From Zygnema circumcarinatum (taxonomy: Eukaryota; Streptophyta; Zygnematophyceae; Zygnematales; Zygnemataceae): a DNA stretch of 64,000 bases. Both the position numbers and the translations under genes were made by a program. The notes under the pieces are model-generated. The model saw only the letters and a list, made by a program, of their open reading frames with translations. It was not told the origin of the DNA and searched no databases. Shown piece by piece: positions 1 to 10,100 of the stretch. The stretch covers positions 2,061,635-2,125,634 of the forward strand of contig CM074808.1 in NCBI GenBank assembly GCA_037447605.1. The letters run 5' to 3'. The first letter of the stretch is position 1; the number at the start of each line of letters is the position of its first letter.

Positions 1-257
1 ACAGCAGCAAAACAACCAAAAACAAAAAACAAAAAACGAAAAGAAGCACAAACAACAAAAACAGAGCAATGCAGCAAGACACGCGACAGGAAAACGCAAA
101 GACAACGACAAGATGCTGCCACGTGGCCGCGGCAGAGGCGGCGGCAACAGGCGCAACGGTCGGAAGGTCGGTAAAAAGGCAACGCACGCAGATCTTGATC
201 CGCCTATTAATTACTATAGGAATAATTTTGAAAGGAAGGGAAAGGAAGGGAAAATTT
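1..257. other. A-rich intergenic sequence at window edge
   Basis: The first 70 bases are an A-rich, CAAAA-type low-complexity stretch. The next part is GC-richer, with GGAAGGGAAAG purine repeats just before the dispersed repeat that begins near 258. Short open frames exist here but are repeat-like and I support none as a gene. Confidence 0.5.
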
Positions 258-518
258 CATTGAACACGATGGCGAGGCCATCAAACGTACATGGTCAAAA
301 GCATGATGTGGAACCACGGGGGACTAGTCGCAAAGGACTTAAGCACAATAGAAAGTAGCTAAGAGCGGAAAACAACGCCTAGGCGCACAACGCAGCCCTA
401 GAAGCAGCCGCAAAGGTCACCGATGTGAGGCACATCACGAGGAGGGCGTGACGGAAAGTCCACTGACACGATCACCAACAACCGCAGCACACCGAAGAAG
501 CGTAGAAGAAACCGATTC
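258..518 (+). repeat. Dispersed repeat module, copy 1
   Basis: This copy begins with ATGGCGAGGCCATCAAACGT and runs about 250 bp to GAAGCGTAGAAG. It closely matches the reverse complement of 6460-6730, and more loosely the direct sequence 35012-35290. Landmarks shared in order are GATGGC.AGGCCATCAAACGT, GGAACCACG, CCTAGGC, CTAGAAGCAGCCGC, CACCAACAACCGC and GTAGAAG. The 5' edge is coding-like (M-A-R-P-S-N-V) but soon meets a stop. It is probably a decayed piece of a transposable-element gene. Confidence 0.75.
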
Positions 519-2121
519 CGATATTGAAATCGGAATTTTATAACGTAGAATAGAAAAGGGAAATGTTATTTACACACCTTTTTTGCCGGTCAGATTTTAT
601 TCAGAATAAATGTTAAGAGTATGTCTTTTTATCAGCTCAATTACTTCTGCGTGCAGGTCCTTGAGTTGTGCCGTGATTGACCGCAGACCCCACACTGGGT
701 TTCCATCTAACAGCCATTGCTCATGAATGTCCTGCAAACAGTTGGGAGTCAAACAAAGGTTTTCAGACAGTCCCGAATGTAGTGGGACAGGGTCACAGGG
801 CAGACCCCATGATGGCATGAATTGCGCACATGAATTGCGCATTGCAATGCATGGTTGCTACTCATGGCCCCCCTTGTCAGCGAGCTTTAGTTGTCCCTAC
901 AGCTTGTCCATAGCGAAATTGGAGAACCTTGTAGGTCAGATTCTTGAAGCGATGCGCCAGATGCTCCCTTAGTCCCTCCCAGTCCCTAACTCCGTCGAGG
1001 CGCGGCGCGGCCGACTGATGATTTAGAGATCCGAGCCGTCCGCCGTGGCGGCCGACGGATTGCTTGGCTGCTTGCGTTGCGGCAGTGGTCCACCGACCGA
1101 CCGACCGAGCAGGTATTCCGATTGCCGCCCACCCGTCCGCCCGCCCGCCCGCCCGCCGGCTGACGCAGGCAGCCGCCCGGCGCCGCGTGGCGCGCGTGGA
1201 CCGAGCGGGCGCATCCCCCAGATCTTGACGCGATCCGTGAGGATCTCCACGGATATTCTCGCCCGCTCCCATTCATTCTCGCGGATCGCCCGCCCGCCCG
1301 CGCGCACGGCACATCTTGGGCGGTACGGACCGTACAGGGCTGGCCCTGACCCCACGCATTAGTCAAGCACTGACGTCATCCGCCGGACGGCGGTCGAGCC
1401 CGCGCATGTCAGAGCGGCTGCAGTCGCCGCCAGTTCCAATCACAGTTCAAACTCTACTTAATTTCCACGTGGCACCTGCGAGCTGGTCCACCACTACACC
1501 GCTCGCGCCGCGGCGCACGGCGACTGGCTGCGTGCGAGGCAGCGCAGTCGGTACTGCCGCCTCCCAAGTCGCCTCGCGCCGCGCGCCGTGGAGGCTGCAG
1601 GACCGCTTTGGGGCGAAGGAGACTGGAGCGGACCGCGCGCGGCGGTCCTCGGGCGGGCGGGCGAGCGGGCGGCCGGGCCGCTAGGGCGCTAACAACAGCC
1701 CGCCTCGCCCTGGCGTGCCGCCACGGCGCCAGGCTGCCCCGCCCCGCCCCGCCCCGCCCCGCCCCGCCCTCGCCTGCCCTGCGCGGTCTGATTTTGCCTC
1801 TGCTGCGCATGGCACGGTACGGCATACGGCCCCTCGTCACGTCACGTCACGTCACGGCACGCTGGGGAGAATACGCCCGTGCGAAGGACGAGAGCGGTTT
1901 GACGGTTTTCCGGCTGCGGCGGGCTGAAGGCCTCCCTGGACCCTCTCGGCGCGCCGCTCTGACAGACGGACGGACCGAGAGCTGGCAGCGCCGCGCGTGG
2001 TCCTGCCGCCCGCCGCCCGCCGCACGCCTCCCGCCGGCCCGCCCGCCCGTCCGTCCGTCCGTCCGTCCGTCCGTCCGTCCGTCCGTCCGTCCGTCCGTCC
2101 GTCCGGCCTTCCGGCAGCCAT
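519..2121. other. Gene-free GC-rich region with microsatellites
   Basis: From about 960 to 2110 the sequence becomes very GC-rich and full of short tandem arrays: CCCG/CCGC near 1128-1160, CCCCG near 1738-1770 and a pure CCGT array at 2041-2104. Long open frames on both strands are the low-complexity translations (Arg/Pro/Gly) of these repeats. I see no conserved protein or RNA gene. Confidence 0.5.
2041..2105. repeat. (CCGT)n microsatellite
   Basis: About 16 uninterrupted CCGT units directly precede the left end of the MITE at 2122. They create artificial Pro-Ser-Val-Arg open frames on the plus strand and Thr-Asp-Gly-Arg frames on the minus strand. Confidence 0.9.
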
Positions 2122-2721
2122 TACAGTAGGACCCCGTCATATTTTCCACCTACATTTGGCAGAAATCGGGCGAAAATATTGTATTTGGCAAATATAAGGT
2201 CCGTGTTACCAATAGGCGAGCGGAATTATGTTAGAGTTCATGTATGTCCGTACGTATCGTATAGTATCGTATCGTTCGATGTAATATCGTACCGTATCGT
2301 ACCGTATCGTATCGTGTCGAACCGCATACAGTACATGAAGCACGCCTTAGCGTTTACTGAGGCAGCAAACCAAAAAGCTTCGAGCCCGTAACGGCTACTA
2401 CAGCTCGTACGGCTAGTACGGATAGTACCGTATCGAGAAGTATCGTATCGTATCGTATCGAATCCAAGAAGAAGTGGAGAAGAGCGAGCGCCTCTTACGG
2501 CGGCACGAGCGGGGAGAATAGGTGAGTTTTGTGTAAGCCCGTGACGGCTAGTACAGCTAGTACGAGAAGTACGGTTAGTACGGTTAGTACGAATAGTACG
2601 GTTAGTACAAATAGTACGGCTGACACAAGTTACCGTACAAAAAGGTGGTTTCGGCAAAATCGGGGCGAATTTCTTGGGGACGCACTTTTGATGGTGGAAA
2701 ATATGACGGGGTCCTACTGTA
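2122..2721. mobile_element. 600-bp MITE with 29-bp perfect terminal inverted repeats
   Basis: The left end (2122-2150) starts TACAGTAGGACCCCGTCATA. Its exact reverse complement closes the element at 2693-2721. The terminal TA dinucleotides fit a TA target-site duplication, so the element proper would start CAGTAGG and end CCTACTG, which resembles Tc1/mariner-pogo family ends. The interior has no transposase. It is filled with pentamer-like arrays (ATCGT and TAGTACGG variants), so the element is non-autonomous. Confidence 0.85.
2236..2625. repeat. ATCGT / TAGTACGG short tandem arrays inside the MITE
   Basis: Three clusters of degenerate 5- to 9-base repeats occupy most of the MITE interior: GTATCGTATC near 2250-2325 and 2405-2462, and AGTACGGTT near 2540-2625. 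A segment reading AGCCCGTAACGGCTA near 2384 recurs as AGCCCGTGACGGCTA near 2537, so the interior grew partly by direct duplication. Confidence 0.75.
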
Positions 2722-3692
2722 GGCAGGACGACAAGCAGGCGGGTGCCGTACGGTATCCGGCAGCCGCAGCGCCGCCGGCACCGTACGGTGAGAGCGCACG
2801 CGGCGCGGCGTGACTGCTGGTTTGCGCGGCTACGGCACACATCAACTGTTTGACAAACCTCACTGATCAAGGAGAACTCCATGCAAGCATTGGCAAGGCC
2901 GAACACGCAGAATACTTGCTCAAAAGTCGTGAAGGGGGCCACAAGCACACATCTCATACCCATCACACAGCCAACGAAAGGAGCCTGACATCCCATACTG
3001 GATAGCCAAGACAAGCGGCACCCAATCTCGCTACCACTCAGCCACTGTCAGCCAATGAATCCACTCACAGAGAAGTGCATTTCAAACGATAAAATCGAGC
3101 GCTGAAGGAATTCTTTCTCAAGGCAAGGCCATAAGTATTACAGCCTGTTTCTACCTCCTCTGGTACAGCCATAATCACAGAACCTGACTACAGCTGCACT
3201 GCATGGAGTAGTGAACACAGGAATTCAACGGGCTCAGGGATGCGGGCACGCAGCTGCATCCTCCACTGTTGACAAACCTCAGTCAACCTGAAGCAGTGCT
3301 ACGGACACCACCACAAGTGGACAAGCTCACAGGTCCGCCGCTACGAGCACATTCCTCCGCGTGAAAAATATGCTCACCTTTCTTGTCTTTGGTGATCCGA
3401 AAGCTCAGTTTCCATCACCACATCGTGGGGTACGGTTACATGATGAGTGGGAGCGCCTGGCAGCATGCTGCATAGCATCCGAAGGCGAAAATCGGACGGG
3501 AATCTGAATGGTCGTTTCATAACATTCGCTATGTTCTGATATGTCAAGTACAACATCAAGACCTATACTGTCAGTGCCGCCCACAGGCAGACGTTGACCT
3601 AATCCCAAGGTTCAAAGGGATACCTTATCTCTTAAGAGGCAAAGCCAGGTTAGCATACTAAATGCCTTTCAGTGTACAAAGATACAAGCCCC
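2722..3692. other. Intergenic region downstream of the MAP kinase gene
   Basis: This is unique-looking AT/GC-balanced sequence between the MITE and the stop codon of the minus-strand MAP kinase. It presumably contains that gene's 3' UTR. Short frames on both strands show no recognisable domain and no splice-consistent extension. Confidence 0.4.
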
Positions 3693-4993
3693 TCAGTCTT
3701 TAGGAGGGTCCTCTTCAAGGTTCCTTGCTTCTGGATGATAGTAAAGCATTTCACACCACACTTTATCCCGTAGCGCACTCTCCTTCAAATCTTCTTCCTC
3801 AAAGTCGAAGTCGAAGGGTGAGGGAGCAGACGGCTCCACTGATGCATCGTGAAGCATCGAAAGGTAAGGGTGCTCGAGAGCCTCCTGAACTGTAATCCTC
3901 TTGCGGGGATCAAAAACCAGCATCCGGTCAATGAGGTTTATGGCAAGAGGATTGGCACGAGGATACAGACGAGCAAGAGAAACCCTAGGAGTGTACGGGA
4001 GGGATCGGATGTAACTGCGTGCTTTCTGGCTCTGAATGAAATGTAAGTCGTCCTCGTCTGGTGAGCCAATCATGTTGATGATCAACTTCAGCTGGTGAAT
4101 GTAATCCTTCCCCGGAAACAGAGGCTTTCGCCCGAGCAGCTCCGCGAATATGCACCCCACTGACCACACATCGATGGCACTTGTGTACTCTTCACACGAC
4201 AGTAGTAGTTCAGGTGCTCGATACCAGCGCGTGACCACATATTCTGTCATAAATCCCTTCTCAGTGCCTGTACGGGCGAGGCCAAAATCACAAATTTTCA
4301 AATCACAGCTGGCGTTCAAAAGCAGATTGCTTGGCTTCAAGTCACGGTGCAGCACATTTGCCGAATGCACATACTTGAGGCCACGCAGCAGCTGCAAGCC
4401 AACAAAGTAACCCACCAGTTAGTCTGTATAAGCATTTCAACTACACATGCTTATTGAAGGCCATCAACGTCAGGGCTCAGCACATCAATCCTTATTTGAA
4501 CACATTGAAAAGAAAAACTTCAATAGGCAAAGTCCCTGCTTTGTGAAGTACTGCAGTAAAGCAGACCTACCTGGTAGATGAAATATTGGCAGTGGTCATC
4601 TGTAAGAGGTTGCGAAGATCTGATAATTTGATGCAAGTCTGTGTCCATCAGCTCGTATACAAGATAGACATCGTTAAAGGTATATCGTCCAATGGGCTTC
4701 ATAATGTCCTTCACAGCAATGATGTTCTCGTGGTACAAGTGACGTAAGAGGCGGATTTCCCTTAACGTCCGCCTGGCATCTGTGGCATTCTCAAACGCAT
4801 TGCTAATCTTCTTTATGGCAATCTTCTCGCCTGTCTCTGTATTCCTGGCGGAGCAGACCACGCCGTACGCCCCTTTCCCTATAGGCTTGATGGGCGTATA
4901 CTTGGTGTCAATTTCAAAAAGAGTCCGCCAAAGCATAAACTGGTGCTTGCCTGGAGGACAGGTACCCTCTGGAGGGTCCACCTTTGTTGCCAT
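3693..4993 (-). CDS. Mitogen-activated protein kinase, plant-type, TEY class
   Basis: This is a serine/threonine kinase at the end of a MAPK cascade. There are two exons: 4993-4571 and 4391-3693 (373 aa, usual MAPK length). The intron runs GTAGGT...TTGCAG in phase 0. Visible motifs are the glycine loop GKGAYG at 39-44, catalytic Lys61, HRDLKPSN at 156-163, DFG at 176-178, the TEY activation motif at 190-192 and APE at 200-202. The kinase core reads like land-plant group A/B MPKs ([32 protein letters not shown]). The C-terminal docking region begins LHDASVEP but lacks the acidic second half and Cys of the plant consensus LHDxxDEPxC. The upstream 2.2 kb is shared with the divergent VPS13B-like gene. 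The family is certain; the exact MPK subgroup is not. Confidence 0.95.
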
Positions 4994-5457
4994 CTCAACC
5001 TCTTCCCCACCAAATTGAACTAGAAACAGATTTTACCCCCTGCCTGAAAACAGACAAGATAGCTTGCGACTCTCCTAACACCGCTCCGCCTAAAACGAAA
5101 CCCTTTTACCAACTTCTTCTGAGTGTTTTGCAAGCCAAGCGTCCAGTGCAGAGTGCAGGCGCTTAGCCTGCGGAGCGCAGAGGCGGGGGGCAGCAGGGAC
5201 TACGGAGACGCGCTAGGCCCGGGCGGCGGGTCAAGTAGTAGCCATGGGTTGGCGCGCGCACGGGTCTCCCAACGAAGGGCCGCCGAGAGCGCTCGTGGCC
5301 GCCATGGCCCGTGCGCATTGATGGCCTCTGCCGCCTTTCCCTGCCCGCCCGCCCCGGCCCTCTCTGCTGACGTCAGCCCTACTTCCGCCCTCCCTGCTGG
5401 ACCGGCCGTACGATGCTGCCCTCCCCGCCCCGCTCGAGGTTTGGACCCGTCCGTAGT
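4994..5457. other. 5' flank of the MAP kinase gene, GC-rich
   Basis: The segment holds the 5' UTR and promoter side of the MAP kinase. It becomes GC-rich from 5160 (GGGCGGCGGG, CCCGCCCGCCCC). I recognise no specific regulatory site with confidence. Confidence 0.35.
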
Positions 5458-5725
5458 TAGAAGTTCGCAGTTCGCAGTTCGCATTTCGCAGTTTGAAATT
5501 CGCAGTTCAAAGTTCGCAGTTCGCAGTTTGAAATTCGCAGTTTAAAGTTCGCAGTTTAAAAGGTTGAAATTCGCAGTTCGAAGTTCGCACTTCGTAGTTC
5601 GCATTTCGCAGTTTGAAATTCGCAGTTCGAAGTTCGCAGTTCGCAGTTTGAAATTCGCAGTTCGAAGTTCGCAGTTCGCAGTTCGCATTTCGCCGATCGA
5701 TGTTCGCAGTTCGCAGTTCGTGTCG
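5458..5725. repeat. Minisatellite built from TTCGCAG / TTTGAAA units
   Basis: About 270 bp consist of alternating heptamers TTCGCAG, TTTGAAA and TTCGAAG, arranged in a higher-order unit of roughly 35-56 bp. The units translate as FAVRSSKFAV-like peptides on the plus strand and as ELRTANF-like peptides on the minus strand. These are repeat artefacts, not genes. Confidence 0.9.
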
Positions 5726-6459
5726 TGTTGCGGGCGGGGAGGGGCAGCAGGCGCTAGACCGCTCGACAGGCTTTTGTTGGTAGGGGAGGGATGCATGCAT
5801 GGATGGCAATAACGGCAATGGCTGGTTGAGAGTTTCCATTCGGGAAACGAGGCACGGTTAGAAATATCCCTCTACCCGTAAAACCGAACAGGTTGAGAAA
5901 AAAAAATTAAAGTTTTTGGCTTCGAAAAAAAAAAAATTTCAAAACCAGTTTCACAAAAAAAAAAACCTATAGTTGTGAACACGATTCATTCGAGAAATGA
6001 GAAATGATTTCCTATTTTTTTTTCTCGATACAATTTTTATGGAGAACCAATTGAGCATTGAACAATCAATTATCGTTCGTGTTCAATTTGAGTTTTCTTT
6101 GGTTCCACCGATCAACAATAATAGGGTTGAACCTTGAACGCTCGAGGTCAAAACTTTTTCGATTTAAGAAAGCAAAAATTTTTAAAAAAGAAGTTGAAAG
6201 ACTCATCAATTGGTTCGGTCGCACGTGTAGTTTCCGGTTTTTGCCACGTTGGTTCCGTGCGATTCGAGGGATCCGGTTTGTAACCCGAGCCCCAGTACAG
6301 TACAGTACAGTACTGTAGTTTTGCCGTACGACTCGCCCCGCCAGCCGATCAACAATTTCTGTACCAAACTCCGGATCCAGGCACTTTGCGATCCGCTAAA
6401 ATCTCATTACAGTATTGAACAAGATTGAGAATTGAGAAATTAAGTACTGTACTGTACAC
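5726..6459. other. AT-rich gene-free region
   Basis: The region contains A/T homopolymer runs (5899-5960, 6013-6025). It also has a short self-complementary CAGTACAGTACAGTACTGTA block at 6296-6316, echoed by AGTACTGTACTGTAC near 6441-6456. No gene is visible. Confidence 0.4.
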
Positions 6460-6730
6460 GTCAGCGTTGCCTCGCTTCTACGCTCCTTCGGCGTGCTGCG
6501 ATTGTTGGCGATCGTGTCGGTGGAACTTCCGCCGCTCCCTCGCGATGTGCCTCACATCGGTGACCTTCGCGGCTGCTTCTAGGGGCTGCGTTTTTGTGCC
6601 TAGGCGTAGTTTTCCGCTCCTAGCTTTTATTTTTTGTGCCTAGGTCCTTGGCGGCCAGTCCCTCGTGGTTCCACATGCTGCTTTTGTTCATATAACGTTT
6701 GATGGCCTCGCCATCGTGAGTTCTATGCGA
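6460..6730 (-). repeat. Dispersed repeat module, copy 2 (inverted relative to copy 1)
   Basis: The reverse complement matches copy 1 at 258-518 over its whole length, from CACGATGGCGAGGCCATCAA to GGAGCGTAGAAG, with small indels. It extends slightly further (CGAGGCAACGCTG), as does the copy at 35 kb. The two copies flank about 6 kb that includes the MAP kinase gene. Confidence 0.75.
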
Positions 6731-7175
6731 TTCCCCACTGTCTGTTCGGTTTCACGGCACAGGCATCATGAAGGCACTCGAAATGAGGACGAGTCACGAA
6801 TTTGCGCCTCCGAGAGATGCTGGGAATCGCCATTCGTTTATTCACGAGCAATGATGACCAGCCCATCCGTGCCCATGGCATGGCATGGCATGGCATGGCG
6901 TTGGACGCATGGGTCCTGAGTGATGATGGCGAGGCGGTCCCTCCCGCGCTCCCGCTCCTCTCCTCTCCTCCCCTGAAGGCTGCCTTCTGCCCCTAAGGTT
7001 GGCTGGCTCTACTCAACGCAGGGCGCCGTGTCCGTCGCGAACCGCGATTAGGAGGAGGAGGAGGAGGAGGTAAAGGAGGGCGAGGGCGAGGTCGCTGCGT
7101 GGACCAGTGCGCTTCGCTGTTCTCTGCACCAGCCAGGGGAAAAGAGGGGCAACAGGGACCTTGCGGCATGTTTCG
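6731..7175. other. 5' flank of the VPS13B-like gene
   Basis: The segment holds a short ATGGC pentamer run (6878-6901), a CCTCT/GCTCC pyrimidine tract (6940-6975) and a GGA triplet run (7051-7071). It precedes the first coding exon at 7176 and presumably carries the promoter and 5' UTR. Confidence 0.4.
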
Positions 7176-10100
7176 ATGTTGGGAAATGTGGAGAAATACG
7201 TATTGACCCCGGTACGTTACTGTGGTGCTTCTTGCTTCCAACTAGCTCGTCATGCCATCCTCCCTCGATTCAGATCTGTAGCATTTGTGCTATTCGCAGC
7301 GCCCTTAGCTGAACCATTGGAAGATCGTCTTCCTCGGCATTTCACAGATTGTCTTGCGAGTTGCGAGGAAGTACATTAAGGACGCGGAAGGTGCAGCTGC
7401 ATCTGATCTTAGAGTATCTATATCGGGAGGCTCTGTGGTCTTCAGAAACTTTGAGCTCAATTTAGAAGGTCAGTTTTTCTGGAATATGGAACTCCTTTTC
7501 ATATATATATAATTTTTTTATTTTCAGTTTTAAAAAAATTAACTCTTTTTCGGTGCACCTTGCGTGAACTAGTAAGGCTGCACCCACAAGTAATAATCAC
7601 AGGAATCACTGATAACCGAGCACTTAATCGAGAGCTCATCCGCTTTGAGAAATATGTATGTTCGCATTACCTTGCTTTTCGCTTAAACTGCAAATTCAGT
7701 GTCTACAACGCTTTCCTGTTTTCAGAGATCGTAAAGGGCCTGCCTTTCTCTATTGTACGAGCGTTTGCTCGAGAATTGCACGTGAAAATACCATGGACGC
7801 GTTTGACAACAGAGCCAATAGAGGTTATTCTGGATACGGTGGAAGTTGTATTCAAAGATGGAACCCCTGGAAGTGGGACGAGCAGAGAGGATGGCCCTGC
7901 TGTTGTCGAAGATACAGCAAGTGGGGAAGCTACTACAGTTTCCGGTGAGGAGTAGCTGCAGACCCAGTGAGCTACCTGAGGATTTATAGACGTGAATGAC
8001 AATTGCTGGCCGATTTTGTCTTGTTTTCCACTGTCAGGGTTTTGTATCTTTCTAGCTTGAAACCATTTTCTGGCAGTTTATTTTAAAATTTGAAATTAGT
8101 TTCTGTGGTTAACGTTCTCTTTTTCCCTCGTGTCATGGTCCACTTGTGTGTCAAATATAATTTGTTCGTAAAGCTAGATAATCTTGATGACGGAATATGT
8201 TGTATATTTGTTTGTTTGCAGGTTTGAGCGACAGAGACATTGGAGCAGGGTGGATAGGTACCCTCCTGAAGCAGGCTGTGGCCAATGTCACTGTTCGTGT
8301 GAACAACCTTGTGTGCAAGTATCTTATGCCCGGAGCAGTTGTATCTATTTCTTGTGACTCCGCCGTAATGTACTCAGTTGATGAGGAGTGGAGTAAGGGG
8401 TTTTCGGTACGTGGCCTTTGCCAGTGTCCACCTTTTTCGTGGATCTGTAAACCACAATCATGCCGCGGACAATTGCTAATTTGCTGAATCTTCTTCAGGT
8501 AGCCTTGCAAGTTTTTTTTTTTTTCATTAAACAGATAGATTCGACGGCTTTTTGACCTGTCAATATCTGTTCTGTGCGTCACCAGTCTCCCCTATCAGTT
8601 TTTGTCATCAGCATACGAAGTTGACGTTTCTTTTGAGGGGAAGAAAAAAGCAGAGACATTTTGTACAATTGTTCATGTGTACATGTGCACCGTTCAGGTT
8701 CAATGGCCTATTGCAAAGGCTAAGCGAGGCAACCTCATGAGGTCGTCCATGTGGTTCTTTTGTGGGTTGTCAGGACTTCGAAGATGGAATTCGCAAAGTT
8801 GGAGAATTTACGAATATTGCTATTTGCTTGGATGAACTTTCAGCAGATGGCAAAGTTGTCAACTATTATGGTGAGCAGCTTGGCATATTGCACTTGCATA
8901 TCCCCAAGGTTTAAATCCATGGCTTTCTAGCGACAGAACCTTTCTTTGAAATATTTCCTATCGCCAGTATGTCAGCTATCCCTTCTAGATTACTAAACGG
9001 CTAAGTCCAGCAGATTCTATTCTCGTTAGCAGGAAAGTTAGTTGTTTTTTGACGTTGTTAGCACCTGTGGTTTTGAGACTTGTTACTTGATTTTGATTTG
9101 TTTGATTGTTCAGATCCAATTTTACGAACTACATCTGTCACAAGTCACGTTTCTTTCATGCCAGCCAGTGAAAGTCAGAGACAAAGAGGCATCCTCGATG
9201 TCCGTGTGCAACCCGTTGAATTGTCGCTTAGCAACTCCCAGATGCAGTTCCTCAAACAACTTTCTGCAAATTTTCGAACATCTCATCGCCCTCCTCCTGG
9301 TGGCACAGAGCGAGGGAGAGGAGTGCCCAAAATAGAGAATGCTCCAGAAAACGGCCGGCTTGAAGCCACTACTGAAAAATCTGTAATTCAGAATTCAGCA
9401 GCTGATAATAGTGCCGATACTCCTAAGGTTGGCACTTCCGCCCTTGGATGGGCTTGGAGATTTTTTTCGGACGAGGAGGCAACAAGCCCATCTCTCACTG
9501 CGGATGAGTTAAGCCAAGTTGCGTTGGAAGAATTGGAAGCAGGAGTGGCCGGCTTCAATTTCGAAGCTGGAATGGAGCTACTGCTACAGATTAAACTTAT
9601 GGGGGGTCTTGTTAAATTTTGCTTTGAGGGACCTTCTGCTCATGGAAGATATGCTGAGTGGAAGGATGGGACAGAGACTCAGGCTGGAGAGAAATCTGTG
9701 AATGCCAATGGGAAAGATCTCAGGGTAGCATCTAAAGAACCATCAGAACAACATCAACAAAGACCGGATGTTTTCATTCCAAGTCAGGCTTTGTTTGATA
9801 GCCTTCAACAAGAGCCTGCTGTAGCCAGAAGTCAGCCTCAAGGTTTGCAGACGAATTACATGCTGGAATGGTCCCATTTAGAGTTTGATGCGCATCTCAA
9901 TGGGGAAGGTCTGCAGTCGGCCTCTTTCAGGCTAATGAAGCTTTCTCTTACAAAACCTGGGATAACCACTGACACAGTTTTTGGAGTCTACCCTCGTAAA
10001 GGAGGGCATAGCTCTGACGAAGCTGGTTCAGGTTCTATTAGTCGACAACCATCTAGCACGGCAGAAAGTCTTTCCCCACTCGAAGGTGAAGTGGCATCTG

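Noticed and set aside
986-2149. Many long open frames on both strands rich in Arg, Pro, Gly and Ala
   Set aside because: They are translations of GC-rich tetranucleotide and pentanucleotide repeats. They overlap in all frames and show no domain.
2238-3014. 258-codon minus-strand frame rich in RTSRTS and IRYDT
   Set aside because: Most of it is the translated short tandem repeat inside the MITE, and it crosses the MITE end.
5123-5839. Overlapping frames with FAVRSSQFAV or ELRTANCEL repeats
   Set aside because: These are products of the heptamer minisatellite, open on both strands, not conserved protein repeats.
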